Below, in pieces: positions 31,894-39,737 of a DNA stretch of 40,010 nucleotides (within the stretch, counting starts at the first letter, position 1; each line of letters opens with the position of its first letter). The notes under the pieces were generated by a model. That model did no database searches. It was given only the letters and a program-made list of their open reading frames with translations, and was not told where the DNA came from. The stretch is from Cohnella laeviribosi DSM 21336 (GTDB lineage: Bacteria > Bacillota > Bacilli > Paenibacillales > Paenibacillaceae): positions 1 through 40,010 of the forward strand of contig NZ_KB899844.1 of the NCBI RefSeq assembly GCF_000378425.1, in the 5' to 3' direction. A program made the translations under genes and the position numbers.

Positions 31894-33483
31894 TCAATAC
31901 ACGACTTTCCAGTTATGGTCGCACGTCGCCCGGATCGTCTTGCGCGCCAGGATGTAATCCGCCATGATTTCCGTCATGTCGGTCGGAATTTCGCGGACGA
32001 CCGGCTTGCCGCGGAACATGTCGAAATTGCCTCCGCCCCCTGCACGGTAGCTGTTCATGACGACCTCGTACGGCTGATCGGGTTCTAGCGGAACGCCGCC
32101 GCGGAGCAGCTTGACGACCCGCTCGCCCTCCGGCTTCGAAATGTCCAGCTCGTATTCGATGCCCTCCCACATGTCGTAGTTGTAATGCTGCGGTTTCGGA
32201 GCCAGATAAGCGGGGCAAATCCGGATGTGCCGCCCTTCCCCCTGCAGCATGAAGTAACAGGCGCTCTTCTCCAGCGCCGCCTTGATGTCGCGTCCGGTCA
32301 AACGCAGCACCTTGAGCGTATTCGGATAAATATAGTTCGAGACGATATCGCGCATCGTGATCCGTTCCCCGAACCCTCTCGCCTCGTCGGTAAATATCGC
32401 CGTGCAGGAAATGTCCGCCCCCGTCGCCTCCATCTGCACCCGGTTCACGAATTCGGTGAACGCATGATCGGCAAGCCGCGCCTTGAACGAATCGGGAATC
32501 GACATGTCGCCTTCCGCCGCTCCGATCGGCTGGTCGAGCCATTGCTGCGTGTTCCGCTCGTCGTCCGCAAATAGGGCCAGCATTTCCGGATCGGCTTCAA
32601 CCGTCCCGTCTACCGCCAGCAGCTCGGCGCTTTTGCCGCGAAGGGACCAGCCTGCGCCGGCGTTCCGCCCGAACTCCAGCCGAACTTTGGCGATAGCCTG
32701 CCCGGCGCTCCCCGGCTGCGCGATCGTCACGCCGTTCAGCTCCCCGGCCAGAAGGCGGTGCTGGTGCCCGGTCAGCAGGACATCGATTCCCTCGAGCTGA
32801 AGGCACATCGCATAGCCCTGGTTCTCGCCGGTCAGCGGTTCGGCAGGCTCGCCGGTCGCCAGATCCCGTTCGAAGCCGCCGTGATAGCAGACGACGACGG
32901 CGTCCGGCCGTTCGGCTTCGCGAATATGCGCGATCCAGCGCCGGGCGGACTCCAACGCGTCCTCGAAGGCAAGCCCCCGGATGTTGTCCGGATGCTCCCA
33001 ATTCGGAATATAGTGCGTCGTCAGGCCAAGCACGGCGATCCGGATTCCTTCGTCCGTCTCTCGGATCAAATAAGGCTTCCCGAACGCCGGCTTCCCGTCC
33101 TCCCCGTTCACGATATTCGCGGAAAGCCACGGAAACGCGGAGTCCCGGACGGTCCGGCGAAGCAAATCCAGCCCGTAGTCGAACTCGTGATTGCCGACAA
33201 CGGCCGCGTCATACCGCAAATGATTCAGCGCACGCGCGGCGGGATGCGTGCCCTTCCCGCCGTATTTTGCATAGTGATACATAAACGGCGTCCCCTGAAT
33301 CAGGTCTCCGTTGTCCAGCAGCAGCAGAGACGGGTCCGACAGCCGCTCTTTCCGGATGAGAGTGGAAAGCTTGGCAAGGCCGAGATTTCGTTCCCCCGGT
33401 CCCCGATAATCCGTCGGGTACACATGCCCGTGAATGTCGCTGGTGAACAGCAGCGTGACGAAAGCCGTTTTTTGTGAGTTCAA
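31894..33483 (-). CDS. 5'-nucleotidase/2',3'-cyclic phosphodiesterase family metallophosphoesterase (YunD-like)
   Basis: 529 residues without signal peptide, so probably cytoplasmic like B. subtilis YunD. The calcineurin-like domain carries all metal-ligand motifs: TSDIHGH, LLDNGDLIQGT, GNHEFDYG, YHGGFE and LTGHQHRLL. The 5'-nucleotidase C-terminal domain follows (about 330-500: NPNTLKVLRLTGRDIK-like region, YELDISKPEGERV, NSYRAGGGGNFDMF). The start is TTG 33483, supported by a perfect AGGAGG 8 nt upstream. It is divergent from phnD and shares its control region with Pho-box repeats, so it may release phosphate from nucleotides during phosphate starvation; that link is inferred. Confidence 0.9.
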   Translation of the reverse strand: MNSQKTAFVTLLFTSDIHGHVYPTDYRGPGERNLGLAKLSTLIRKERLSDPSLLLLDNGDLIQGTPFMYHYAKYGGKGTHPAARALNHLRYDAAVVGNHEFDYGLDLLRRTVRDSAFPWLSANIVNGEDGKPAFGKPYLIRETDEGIRIAVLGLTTHYIPNWEHPDNIRGLAFEDALESARRWIAHIREAERPDAVVVCYHGGFERDLATGEPAEPLTGENQGYAMCLQLEGIDVLLTGHQHRLLAGELNGVTIAQPGSAGQAIAKVRLEFGRNAGAGWSLRGKSAELLAVDGTVEADPEMLALFADDERNTQQWLDQPIGAAEGDMSIPDSFKARLADHAFTEFVNRVQMEATGADISCTAIFTDEARGFGERITMRDIVSNYIYPNTLKVLRLTGRDIKAALEKSACYFMLQGEGRHIRICPAYLAPKPQHYNYDMWEGIEYELDISKPEGERVVKLLRGGVPLEPDQPYEVVMNSYRAGGGGNFDMFRGKPVVREIPTDMTEIMADYILARKTIRATCDHNWKVVY

Positions 33484-33532
33484 TCTTATAACCTCCTGTA
33501 CAATTCGCGTTCAATTTGTTTTCCATTCGCAA

Positions 33533-33598
33533 TTAACAGAAAATTTACTCCATTTTTACAATTCTGTCATGACAGGGTCAAACCCCCTGTGCTATGAT
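33533..33598 (+). promoter_or_regulatory. Pho box (three 11-bp-spaced repeats) and phnD promoter
   Basis: TTAACA (33533-33538), TTTACT (33544-33549) and TTTACA (33555-33560) recur at exactly 11 bp, the PhoP-binding pattern TTAACA-N5 of Bacillus. Downstream are ATGACA (33569-33574) and TATGAT (33593-33598), spaced 18 bp, a plausible promoter whose weak -35 would fit activation by PhoP. The region also serves the divergent phosphoesterase gene. Confidence 0.7.
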
Positions 33599-33646
33599 AG
33601 CTATTATTGCAGGATATACCAAATGATAGAAAAGTGGAGGGATAGT

Positions 33647-34645
33647 ATGTCAAGAAATTTTACAAAAATCGCGTTTTTGTTGGCGATTGCGCTGGTGTTT
33701 GTCGCGGGGTGCGGTAATAACTCTAACAGTAGCTCAAACGGCAGCCCTTCCGCAAGCCCCAGCGAGAGTCCGGCGGCCGCCGAATCCTCAAGCCCGTCCC
33801 CTTCCGAATCGCCCGCCGGTTATGTTCCGAAGACGCTCACCGTTCAGTTCGTCCCTTCGCAAAGCGCGGATACGCTCGAAGCCAAGGCAAAGCCGCTCGA
33901 AAAGCTGCTGAGCGACCGTCTGGGCATCGACGTCAAGGTCAGCGTCTCCACCGACTACAACACGATCATCGAAGCGATGGCGTCCAAACAGGTCGACGTC
34001 GGCTTCCTGCCTCCGACCGCATACGTGTTGGCGAAGGAAAAAGAGGCGGCCGAAGTCATCCTGCAAGCGCAGCGTTACGGCGTCGATGACGCGACCGGAG
34101 CGGAAACGACAGAGCTTGTGGATTCTTACAAGTCGATGATCATCGTCAAAAAGGACTCGCCGATTCAAAAAGTGGAAGACCTCAAAGGCAAAAAGATCGC
34201 CTACCAGAACGTTACCTCTTCCGCCGGATACGTATGGCCCGCCGCCAAGCTGATGGAAGCCGGACTCGACCCGCTTAAGGACGTGGAGCCGATTACGGTC
34301 AAGGGACATGACCAGGGCGTTATCGCCGTTCTGAACGGTGACGTGGATGCCGCCGCGATTTTCCAGGATGCGCGCAATACGGTCAAGAAAGACTACCCGA
34401 CCGTCTTTGAGGATACCCGGGTGCTGACGTTTACGGAGCCGATCCCGAACGACACGATTTCGGTGCGTTCCGATATGGACCCCGGATTTATCGAAAAGCT
34501 GAAAGCGGCCTTTATCGATATCGGCAAGGATGAAGAGGGCGGCAAAATCATTTACGATATCTATTCCCATCGCGGCTATGTCGAGTCCAACGATAGCATC
34601 TTCGATATCGTTCGCGAATACAATAAGAAAGTCAAAACCGAGTAA
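33647..34645 (+). CDS. phnD: Phosphonate/phosphate ABC transporter substrate-binding lipoprotein PhnD
   Basis: 332 residues. A lipoprotein signal ends in VFVAGC with Cys 22, followed by a Ser/Pro-rich linker to about 60. The PhnD fold follows: LTVQFVPSQSADTLEAKAKP, YNTIIEAMASKQVDVGFLPP, LKGKKIAYQNVTSSAGYVWP, HDQGVIAVLNGDVDAAAIF. The FVPSQ, SAGY and HD residues line the phosphonate pocket in this family. The start is ATG 33647 with GTGGAGGG upstream; an upstream open frame to 33434 crosses the promoter and is rejected. First gene of phnD-phnC-phnE-phnE. With no C-P lyase genes in view, the ligand could be phosphonate, phosphite or phosphate. Confidence 0.92.
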   Translation: MSRNFTKIAFLLAIALVFVAGCGNNSNSSSNGSPSASPSESPAAAESSSPSPSESPAGYVPKTLTVQFVPSQSADTLEAKAKPLEKLLSDRLGIDVKVSVSTDYNTIIEAMASKQVDVGFLPPTAYVLAKEKEAAEVILQAQRYGVDDATGAETTELVDSYKSMIIVKKDSPIQKVEDLKGKKIAYQNVTSSAGYVWPAAKLMEAGLDPLKDVEPITVKGHDQGVIAVLNGDVDAAAIFQDARNTVKKDYPTVFEDTRVLTFTEPIPNDTISVRSDMDPGFIEKLKAAFIDIGKDEEGGKIIYDIYSHRGYVESNDSIFDIVREYNKKVKTE

Positions 34646-34702
34646 CAGGCAAAAGGCTTCCTTCCCACCGGACACTCCGGCTCTCCGTACCGCTTCATAC
34701 AC

Positions 34703-34740
34703 AGCCAGCCGAATACGCGTTATTCGCTGGCTGATCTTCT
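34703..34740 (+). terminator. Intercistronic hairpin between phnD and phnC
   Basis: AGCCAG-C-CGAATA (34703-34715) pairs with TATTCG-CTGGCT (34721-34732): 12 bp with one bulge and a 5-nt loop, followed by GATCTTCT and ATTTT. It probably lets only part of the transcripts continue into phnC, favouring the binding protein. Confidence 0.6.
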
Positions 34741-34774
34741 ATTTTCAACCACCGGCCAAAGGACTGATCGATCC

Positions 34775-35545
34775 GTGATCGAACTCCGCAACGTATCCAA
34801 AACCTATCCCAACGGAACAAAGGGGCTAAGCAACATTAATCTGACCTTTGAAAAAGGCGAGTTTGTCGTCATCGTCGGCTTGTCCGGCGCCGGCAAATCC
34901 ACGCTCCTGCGCTCGATCAACCGGCTGCACGAAATTACGGAAGGCGAAATCCGGATTGACGGCAAGTCGATTACGGCGGCAAAGGGCGCAGAGCTCCGCC
35001 GCATTCGCCGCGATATCGGCATGGTGTTCCAGAGCTTCAACCTGGTGAAGCGCTCTTCGGTTCTCCGCAACGTACTGGCCGGACGAGTCGGCTACCATTC
35101 CGGCCTGCGCACCCTGTTCGGCTTCCCCAAAGCGGACATCCACCTGGCCCTCCAAGCGCTGGATCGGGTCAACATAGCGGAAAAAGCGTACATAAGGGCC
35201 GACCAGCTGTCCGGCGGCCAGCAGCAGCGCGTCGCCATCGCCCGTGTGCTGGCGCAGGAAGCCAAAATTATCCTTGCCGACGAACCCGTCGCTTCGCTGG
35301 ACCCGCTTACGACCAAGCAAGTGATGGACGACCTGAAGCGAATCAATCAAGAGCTAGGCATTACGACCATCGTCAATCTGCACTATATCGATCTGGCGAG
35401 GGAATACGCGACGCGCATCGTGGGCCTTCGCGCCGGCGAAGTGGTCTTCGACGGGCCGGTGTCCGAAGCGACGGACGAACGGTTCGCGGAAATCTACGGC
35501 CGTCCGATCCAAGAAGACGAGCTGCTCGGAGAGAAGTCCCTATGA
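34775..35545 (+). CDS. phnC: Phosphonate ABC transporter ATP-binding protein PhnC
   Basis: 256 residues with all ABC ATPase motifs: Walker [11 protein letters not shown]-loop [15 protein letters not shown], signature [15 protein letters not shown], Walker [15 protein letters not shown] and the switch His in [11 protein letters not shown]. The [13 protein letters not shown] and [12 protein letters not shown] motifs are typical of PhnC. It starts at GTG 34775 with AAGGA upstream. The end overlaps phnE by 4 bp (ATGA), so the ATPase and permease are coupled. It powers import by the adjacent permeases. Confidence 0.94.
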   Translation: MIELRNVSKTYPNGTKGLSNINLTFEKGEFVVIVGLSGAGKSTLLRSINRLHEITEGEIRIDGKSITAAKGAELRRIRRDIGMVFQSFNLVKRSSVLRNVLAGRVGYHSGLRTLFGFPKADIHLALQALDRVNIAEKAYIRADQLSGGQQQRVAIARVLAQEAKIILADEPVASLDPLTTKQVMDDLKRINQELGITTIVNLHYIDLAREYATRIVGLRAGEVVFDGPVSEATDERFAEIYGRPIQEDELLGEKSL

Positions 35546-36330
35546 ACGCCCAGACGAAACAACTGCCGAAGCCGCCCGGCAAGCTGAAGCATGCGCTCAC
35601 GTTCGTTATCGTTCTTTTCTTGCTGTGGGGCAGTGCCGTTCAGACGGAAGCTTCGTTCGGAAGGCTGATTTCCGGCATTCCGAATATGTGGGATTTGCTT
35701 AAAGAGATGTTTCCGCCCAATTGGGCTTACTTCGACAACATCGTAAACCCGATGCTGGATACGATCCGCATGGCGATTGCCGGCACCACCATCGGCGCGA
35801 TTTTCGCGATCCCGCTCTCCATTCTCGCCGCCAACAACATGGTGCGTTCCCCGTGGGTCTATCAGATCGCTCGCTTCATCCTGAACCTGCTGCGCACCAT
35901 ACCGGATCTGCTGCTCGCCGCGATTTTCGTCGCCATTTTCGGCCTCGGGCTCATTCCCGGCATCCTGGCGCTGGCCGTCTTCTCGGTCGGCCTGATCGCC
36001 AAGCTGACGTACGAATCGCTGGAAACGATCGACCGCGGGCCGCTGGAGGCGATGACGTCGGTCGGCGCGAGCAAGCTGCAGTGGATTGCGTTCGGCGTTG
36101 TGCCGCAGATCCTCCCTCACTTCATCTCCTACGTGCTGTACACGTTCGAGATCAACGTGCGGGCGGCCGCCGTGCTGGGGCTCGTCGGCGCCGGGGGCAT
36201 CGGCCTCTACTACGAGAAGACGCTCGGCTTTCTCGAATACGACAAGACCAATTCGATCATTCTGCTCACGCTGGCGGTCGTCTTGGCGATCGATTATTTC
36301 AGTACGAAGCTGCGGGAGAAATTGCTATGA
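35542..36330 (+). CDS. phnE: Phosphonate ABC transporter permease PhnE (first)
   Basis: 262 residues with an N-terminal membrane helix (about 14-33) and five further helices. The PhnE signature [20 protein letters not shown] is followed by the EAA loop [20 protein letters not shown] and the conserved [20 protein letters not shown]. Start and stop overlap phnC and the next permease by ATGA tetranucleotides. It forms the channel together with the second PhnE. Confidence 0.93.
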   Translation: MNAQTKQLPKPPGKLKHALTFVIVLFLLWGSAVQTEASFGRLISGIPNMWDLLKEMFPPNWAYFDNIVNPMLDTIRMAIAGTTIGAIFAIPLSILAANNMVRSPWVYQIARFILNLLRTIPDLLLAAIFVAIFGLGLIPGILALAVFSVGLIAKLTYESLETIDRGPLEAMTSVGASKLQWIAFGVVPQILPHFISYVLYTFEINVRAAAVLGLVGAGGIGLYYEKTLGFLEYDKTNSIILLTLAVVLAIDYFSTKLREKLL

Positions 36331-37100
36331 ATCGCAACCGGTGGCTGCATTGGCTTATCGCTATTGCCCTTGTGCTGATTTATGTTTGGACATTCTGGGA
36401 CATTCGATTTTCCGGAATCAAGGAGACTGCGGGAAAAATCACGCGCTCGATTATCCAGGGAATCTTCTCCCCGGATTGGGACTACGTCTATTTGCCCGAC
36501 GGCGAGGACTTGCTGCGCGGCCTGCTCGACACGCTCGCCATCGCGGCGCTCGGCACCTTCATTTCCGCGGTTCTGTGCATTCCGTTCGCCTTCTGGGCCG
36601 CCGCCAGCCGCAACAAATCGATGGCGCTGTCCGGCGCGGGCAAGTTCGTGCTCAGCTTTATCCGGACGTTCCCGGAGATCGTCATGGCGCTTTTGTTCAT
36701 CAAGGCGGTCGGGCCCGGCTCGTTCGCCGGCGCGCTGGCGCTCGGCCTGCATTCCATCGGGATGCTCGGCAAGCTGTTTTCGGAGGAAGTGGAGAACATG
36801 GACGCCGGGCCGACCGAGGCGCTTATCGCCACCGGAGCGAGCCGGCTGCAAGTCCTTTGGTTCGCCGTCATCCCGCAGGTGCTGCCCGGCTTTTTGTCCT
36901 ATACCCTGTACCGCTTCGAGATCAACGTCCGCTCCGCCACCATTCTCGGCATCATCGGCGCCGGCGGCATCGGCACGCCGCTCATCTTCGCGCTTACCAC
37001 CCGCCATTGGGACCGGGTCGGCATCATTCTGCTCGGCATTATCGTCACCGTGACGCTGATCGACCTGATATCCGGCTATTTTCGCCGCAAACTCGCATAA
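36327..37100 (+). CDS. phnE: Phosphonate ABC transporter permease PhnE (second)
   Basis: 257 residues from the ATG at 36327, which overlaps the first phnE stop. The same architecture is present: a first helix at about 8-25, DTLAIAALGTFISAVLCIPF, the EAA loop GPTEALIATGASRLQVLWF, and FEINVRSATILGIIGAGGIG. The two permeases are clearly paralogous but distinct, so the channel is likely a heterodimer. Last gene of the operon, followed at once by a terminator. Confidence 0.93.
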   Translation: MNRNRWLHWLIAIALVLIYVWTFWDIRFSGIKETAGKITRSIIQGIFSPDWDYVYLPDGEDLLRGLLDTLAIAALGTFISAVLCIPFAFWAAASRNKSMALSGAGKFVLSFIRTFPEIVMALLFIKAVGPGSFAGALALGLHSIGMLGKLFSEEVENMDAGPTEALIATGASRLQVLWFAVIPQVLPGFLSYTLYRFEINVRSATILGIIGAGGIGTPLIFALTTRHWDRVGIILLGIIVTVTLIDLISGYFRRKLA

Positions 37101-37103
37101 AAG

Positions 37104-37150
37104 AAGGATCGCACCCCCGTGCTGCAGGCGGAGCGGTTGCGATCCTTGTT
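37104..37150. terminator. Bidirectional terminator after the phn operon
   Basis: AAGGATCGC (37104-37112) and GCGATCCTT (37139-37147) form a perfect 9-bp stem enclosing a CCG/CGG inner pair. TGTTTCATTTTTA follows on the plus strand and TCTTTTATG on the minus strand, so it can serve the converging methyltransferase gene too. Confidence 0.75.
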
Positions 37151-37156
37151 TCATTT

Positions 37157-37984
37157 TTATTTGATGCCGAGCCGCATCCGGTACCCGAACATGACATCCA
37201 GCGTCCGGCCCCGAAAATACGCCTCGACTTCCTTCCGGAACGCGTCGATTTCATCCCGAAGCTCCTCCGCGCCGTGCTTGAGCGCCGTCTGCACGCCCCC
37301 CTGGCTAAGCGCAAGGCCGATATAGCGATCGGCATCGCAGCGCTCGATGTTATGGAACACCATTTCTTTCACGTAACGAAACACGCCGCTCGCCCGAAGG
37401 TTTTCCAGATGCTTGCCCTTGTCCCGCTTCACCGCCCGGTCCGCAGCCGGCACCCGCCGGGCAATCGCTTCGTCCGCTAAGCGGAGCAGTCTTTCGTAGC
37501 CGCTTTCGACGGTCCAGCTCGCCTGGGGAGGCCAATCGCAATCGTAGGCCGCGAAAATCCCGTTCGTACGAAGCACACGGCCGACTTCCTGCAGCGTGCT
37601 GACCGGATCCATCCAGTGAAACGACTGGGAGCAAGTCACGATGTCCGCCGATCCGGATTCCAGGTCCAATTCGTTGGAATAGCCCTGCACGAAGGCGAAG
37701 CGGCCCGCGTCGTCCGGCGGCAGAAGCGCGAGCTTCTCCCTTGCTTTGCCGATCATGTCGCCGTTCGGTTCGATCCCGACGACCCGGTCGGCCGCCTTCC
37801 GCCAAATAAAGGACGACAATCCGGTTCCGCAGCCCACATCGACGACAAGCGAAGGCCTTCCGCCCAGGTAACCCGTCAACAAATCCACGACCAGCACCGG
37901 CGCCTGCGGACGGTACGAGTCGTACAATCCCTCGAAGCCGGAGAACCGCTCGATGTTGCTTTTCACATTTCCTTCCGGAATCAC
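37157..37984 (-). CDS. Class I SAM-dependent methyltransferase
   Basis: 275 residues. Motif I VVDVGCGTGLSS (about 47-58) binds SAM; the acidic residue is in VVGIEPNGDMI, motif II in SADIVTCSQSFHWMD and motif III in EVGRVLRTNGIFAAYD. This is the Methyltransf_11/25 type related to BioC/UbiE-like enzymes, with a C-terminal helical part of unknown role. The substrate cannot be told. The start is GTG 37984 with AAGGGGGCG upstream; GTG 37966 with GGAAGGA 4 nt before it is an alternative. It appears monocistronic. Confidence 0.9.
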   Translation of the reverse strand: MIPEGNVKSNIERFSGFEGLYDSYRPQAPVLVVDLLTGYLGGRPSLVVDVGCGTGLSSFIWRKAADRVVGIEPNGDMIGKAREKLALLPPDDAGRFAFVQGYSNELDLESGSADIVTCSQSFHWMDPVSTLQEVGRVLRTNGIFAAYDCDWPPQASWTVESGYERLLRLADEAIARRVPAADRAVKRDKGKHLENLRASGVFRYVKEMVFHNIERCDADRYIGLALSQGGVQTALKHGAEELRDEIDAFRKEVEAYFRGRTLDVMFGYRMRLGIK

Positions 37985-38111
37985 GGAAACGCCCCCTTTT
38001 TTTCAATTACTTCCAATATTACCAGTATACCAGCCGGCGTGCCGAAACGGTGCGATATTTTTCACACGGCCCCGGCGGCCAAACCGCCGACCGCATACCG
38101 CCGTCCGCCGC

Positions 38112-39338
38112 TCAGGCGATGCCGCGATCGCGTTTTTTCCGCCCGACCATCGTATAGTACAGCGCGATTGCAAGCACGTTGGCAGCCGCCATGACCACCC
38201 CCATCGGAACGGCCGTTTGCTCGCCGCCGATGCCGACCAGGGGGGACACGATCCCGCCGAACACGAACGAAAGCACCCCCAGCAGCGCCGACGCGCTTCC
38301 CGCCGATTCGCTTTGCTTGCGCATCGCCAGCGGAAACGAAGCCGTTCCGACCAGCCCGACGCAAGAGACGACCACAAACAGCAGCGGAAGCACGGCCCAC
38401 AGGCCGCCGCCCAGAAGCAGGACGGCCAGCAAGCCGAGTCCGCCGGCAGACGCAAGACCCAGTCCCGCTGCCAGCAGCCTGCGTTCGTCGACGCGTCCGG
38501 CAAGCCGTCCGGCAGCCTGGCTGAACAGAATGATCCCCAGGCCGTTGCAGGCAAAGATCAGGCTGTACGTTTGCGGCGAAACGCCGAAAATCCCCTGCAG
38601 AACAAAAGGCGAACCGGATATATAGGCAAACATGGCCGCCGTCACGAAGCCTTGCGGCAGCGCGTACCCCATAAATTCGCGATCGCCCGCAATCCGGCGG
38701 AAGGTGCGCAGCGTCTGCCCGATTCCGCCGCGAGCCCGGCGTTCCGCGGGAAGCGACTCCGGCAAGCCGAACAAGGCGGCGAGCAGCGATACGACCCCGA
38801 GGAGTCCGAGCGCCACAAAGACGCCCCGCCAATCCGTAAAGCGCAGCAGTTGCCCGCCCGCAACCGGCGCCAGCACCGGCGCCGCGCCGTTGACAAGCAT
38901 CAGCAACGAGAAAAATCGGGTCAACTCGCTGCCCGACGCCAAGTCCCGCGCCACCGCCCGGGATATGACGATCCCGGCCGCGCCGGCGAGCCCCTGGACG
39001 AACCGCAGCGCGATAAACGCACCGGCGGACGGACTGTACACACAGAACACGGATACGATCGCATACAGCGCCAAGCCGATCGCAAGCGGTAATTTTCGCC
39101 CCCGCACATCGCTGATCGGACCGATGAACAGTTGGCCCAGCGACAGGCCCAGCAAGCATGCCGTCAAGCTCAACTGCGCCATCGGCGCGCTCGTATGCAA
39201 ATCTTCCGCCACCATAGGGAGGGCCGGGAGATACATATCCAGCGAAAACGGGCCGAAAGCGGACAACAGACCGAGAATCAGCGCGATCGAAATGCGTTTG
39301 GAGCCGTTCTGCGCAAGCGAATTGGACGAGGGATTCAT
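38112..39338 (-). CDS. Bcr/CflA-family multidrug MFS exporter
   Basis: 408 residues with twelve predicted helices. The entry motif LSAFGPFSLDMYLPALP in TM1 is diagnostic of Bcr/CflA transporters. The MFS loop motif GPISDVRGRKLPL (between TM2 and TM3) and RFVQGLAGAAGIVISRAVARD in TM4 (motif B/C region) agree. It exports drugs such as bicyclomycin or chloramphenicol analogues by proton exchange; the actual substrate is unknown. The start is placed at the second ATG (39338), as GGAAGG abuts the first (39347) but is 9 nt from the second. Confidence 0.9.
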   Translation of the reverse strand: MNPSSNSLAQNGSKRISIALILGLLSAFGPFSLDMYLPALPMVAEDLHTSAPMAQLSLTACLLGLSLGQLFIGPISDVRGRKLPLAIGLALYAIVSVFCVYSPSAGAFIALRFVQGLAGAAGIVISRAVARDLASGSELTRFFSLLMLVNGAAPVLAPVAGGQLLRFTDWRGVFVALGLLGVVSLLAALFGLPESLPAERRARGGIGQTLRTFRRIAGDREFMGYALPQGFVTAAMFAYISGSPFVLQGIFGVSPQTYSLIFACNGLGIILFSQAAGRLAGRVDERRLLAAGLGLASAGGLGLLAVLLLGGGLWAVLPLLFVVVSCVGLVGTASFPLAMRKQSESAGSASALLGVLSFVFGGIVSPLVGIGGEQTAVPMGVVMAAANVLAIALYYTMVGRKKRDRGIA

Positions 39339-39441
39339 GAATGCCATCCTTCCGAAAACGGGTTGTACGTATTGCAGCCATTATAGGGACATGCTAGTCC
39401 TCCGTCAATCCGTCCCTTGCACCGCAAGGAGGAGAGCGGCT

Positions 39442-39663
39442 ATGGACTTACGCCTCCGGGGAACGAGACGGCTACGGCGCTTACGCCTTCGAGTAAACAA
39501 GCGGTTGCGGCGCTTGCGCGAACTCCACGCCCGCCTCCTCCCGGCTCCTTTTCCCCCGCTTCCTGCGTTTCTTCGCGACAGACTTCCGCATCAATTGACA
39601 GACCCTGACGCCGCGTTGTCTAATGAATTGACGACATCATGTTTCGGGAGGCGCTTTCCATGA
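39442..39663 (+). CDS. Possible small Arg-rich protein, unknown
   Basis: 73 codons from ATG 39442 with a strong AAGGAGGAG 6 nt upstream. The first half is extremely basic (MDLRLRGTRRLRRLRLR and further LRR repeats), the middle Pro-rich, the end ordinary. Its stop overlaps the ATG of the next frame (ATGA at 39660-39663), as in translationally coupled pairs. Against it: odd composition, and a good promoter sequence lies inside it. I do not recognise a family. Confidence 0.3.
   Translation: MDLRLRGTRRLRRLRLRVNKRLRRLRELHARLLPAPFPPLPAFLRDRLPHQLTDPDAALSNELTTSCFGRRFP
39595..39624 (+). promoter_or_regulatory. Candidate promoter of the interrupted membrane-protein gene
   Basis: TTGACA (39595-39600) and TCTAAT (39619-39624) are spaced 18 bp, about 35 bp upstream of an ATG with a GGGAGG ribosome site. 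Confidence 0.45.
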
Positions 39664-39737
39664 CAATCAGGTCAAAGCTCGCCCTCTTTATTTCGATATT
39701 GATCGCCATGATTTTGATGCTCAACATCTCTATCTAG
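39660..39737 (+). pseudogene. N-terminal fragment of a membrane protein cut by a second IS
   Basis: ATG 39660, preceded by GGGAGG, opens a 25-codon frame beginning MTIRSKLALFISILIAMILM. This has the basic start and first membrane helix of a sensor kinase or chemoreceptor-like protein. It stops at TAG 39735-39737, where the sequence turns into the end of a transposase-bearing element. The original gene was probably disrupted by that insertion. The family beyond the helix cannot be told. Confidence 0.55.

Noticed and set aside
31270..32088. Frames on both strands across the 31.3-31.9 kb gap
   Set aside because: Their peptides repeat with the 112-bp DNA unit, lack ribosome sites and resemble no protein family; the DNA repeat explains them.
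33434..33646. N-terminal extension of PhnD from 33434
   Set aside because: It crosses the Pho box and promoter; the lipoprotein signal begins at ATG 33647 with a proper ribosome site.
38074..38088. GGCGG/CCGCC hairpin after the Bcr/CflA gene as a terminator
   Set aside because: The stem is only 5 bp and no T-run follows on the minus strand.
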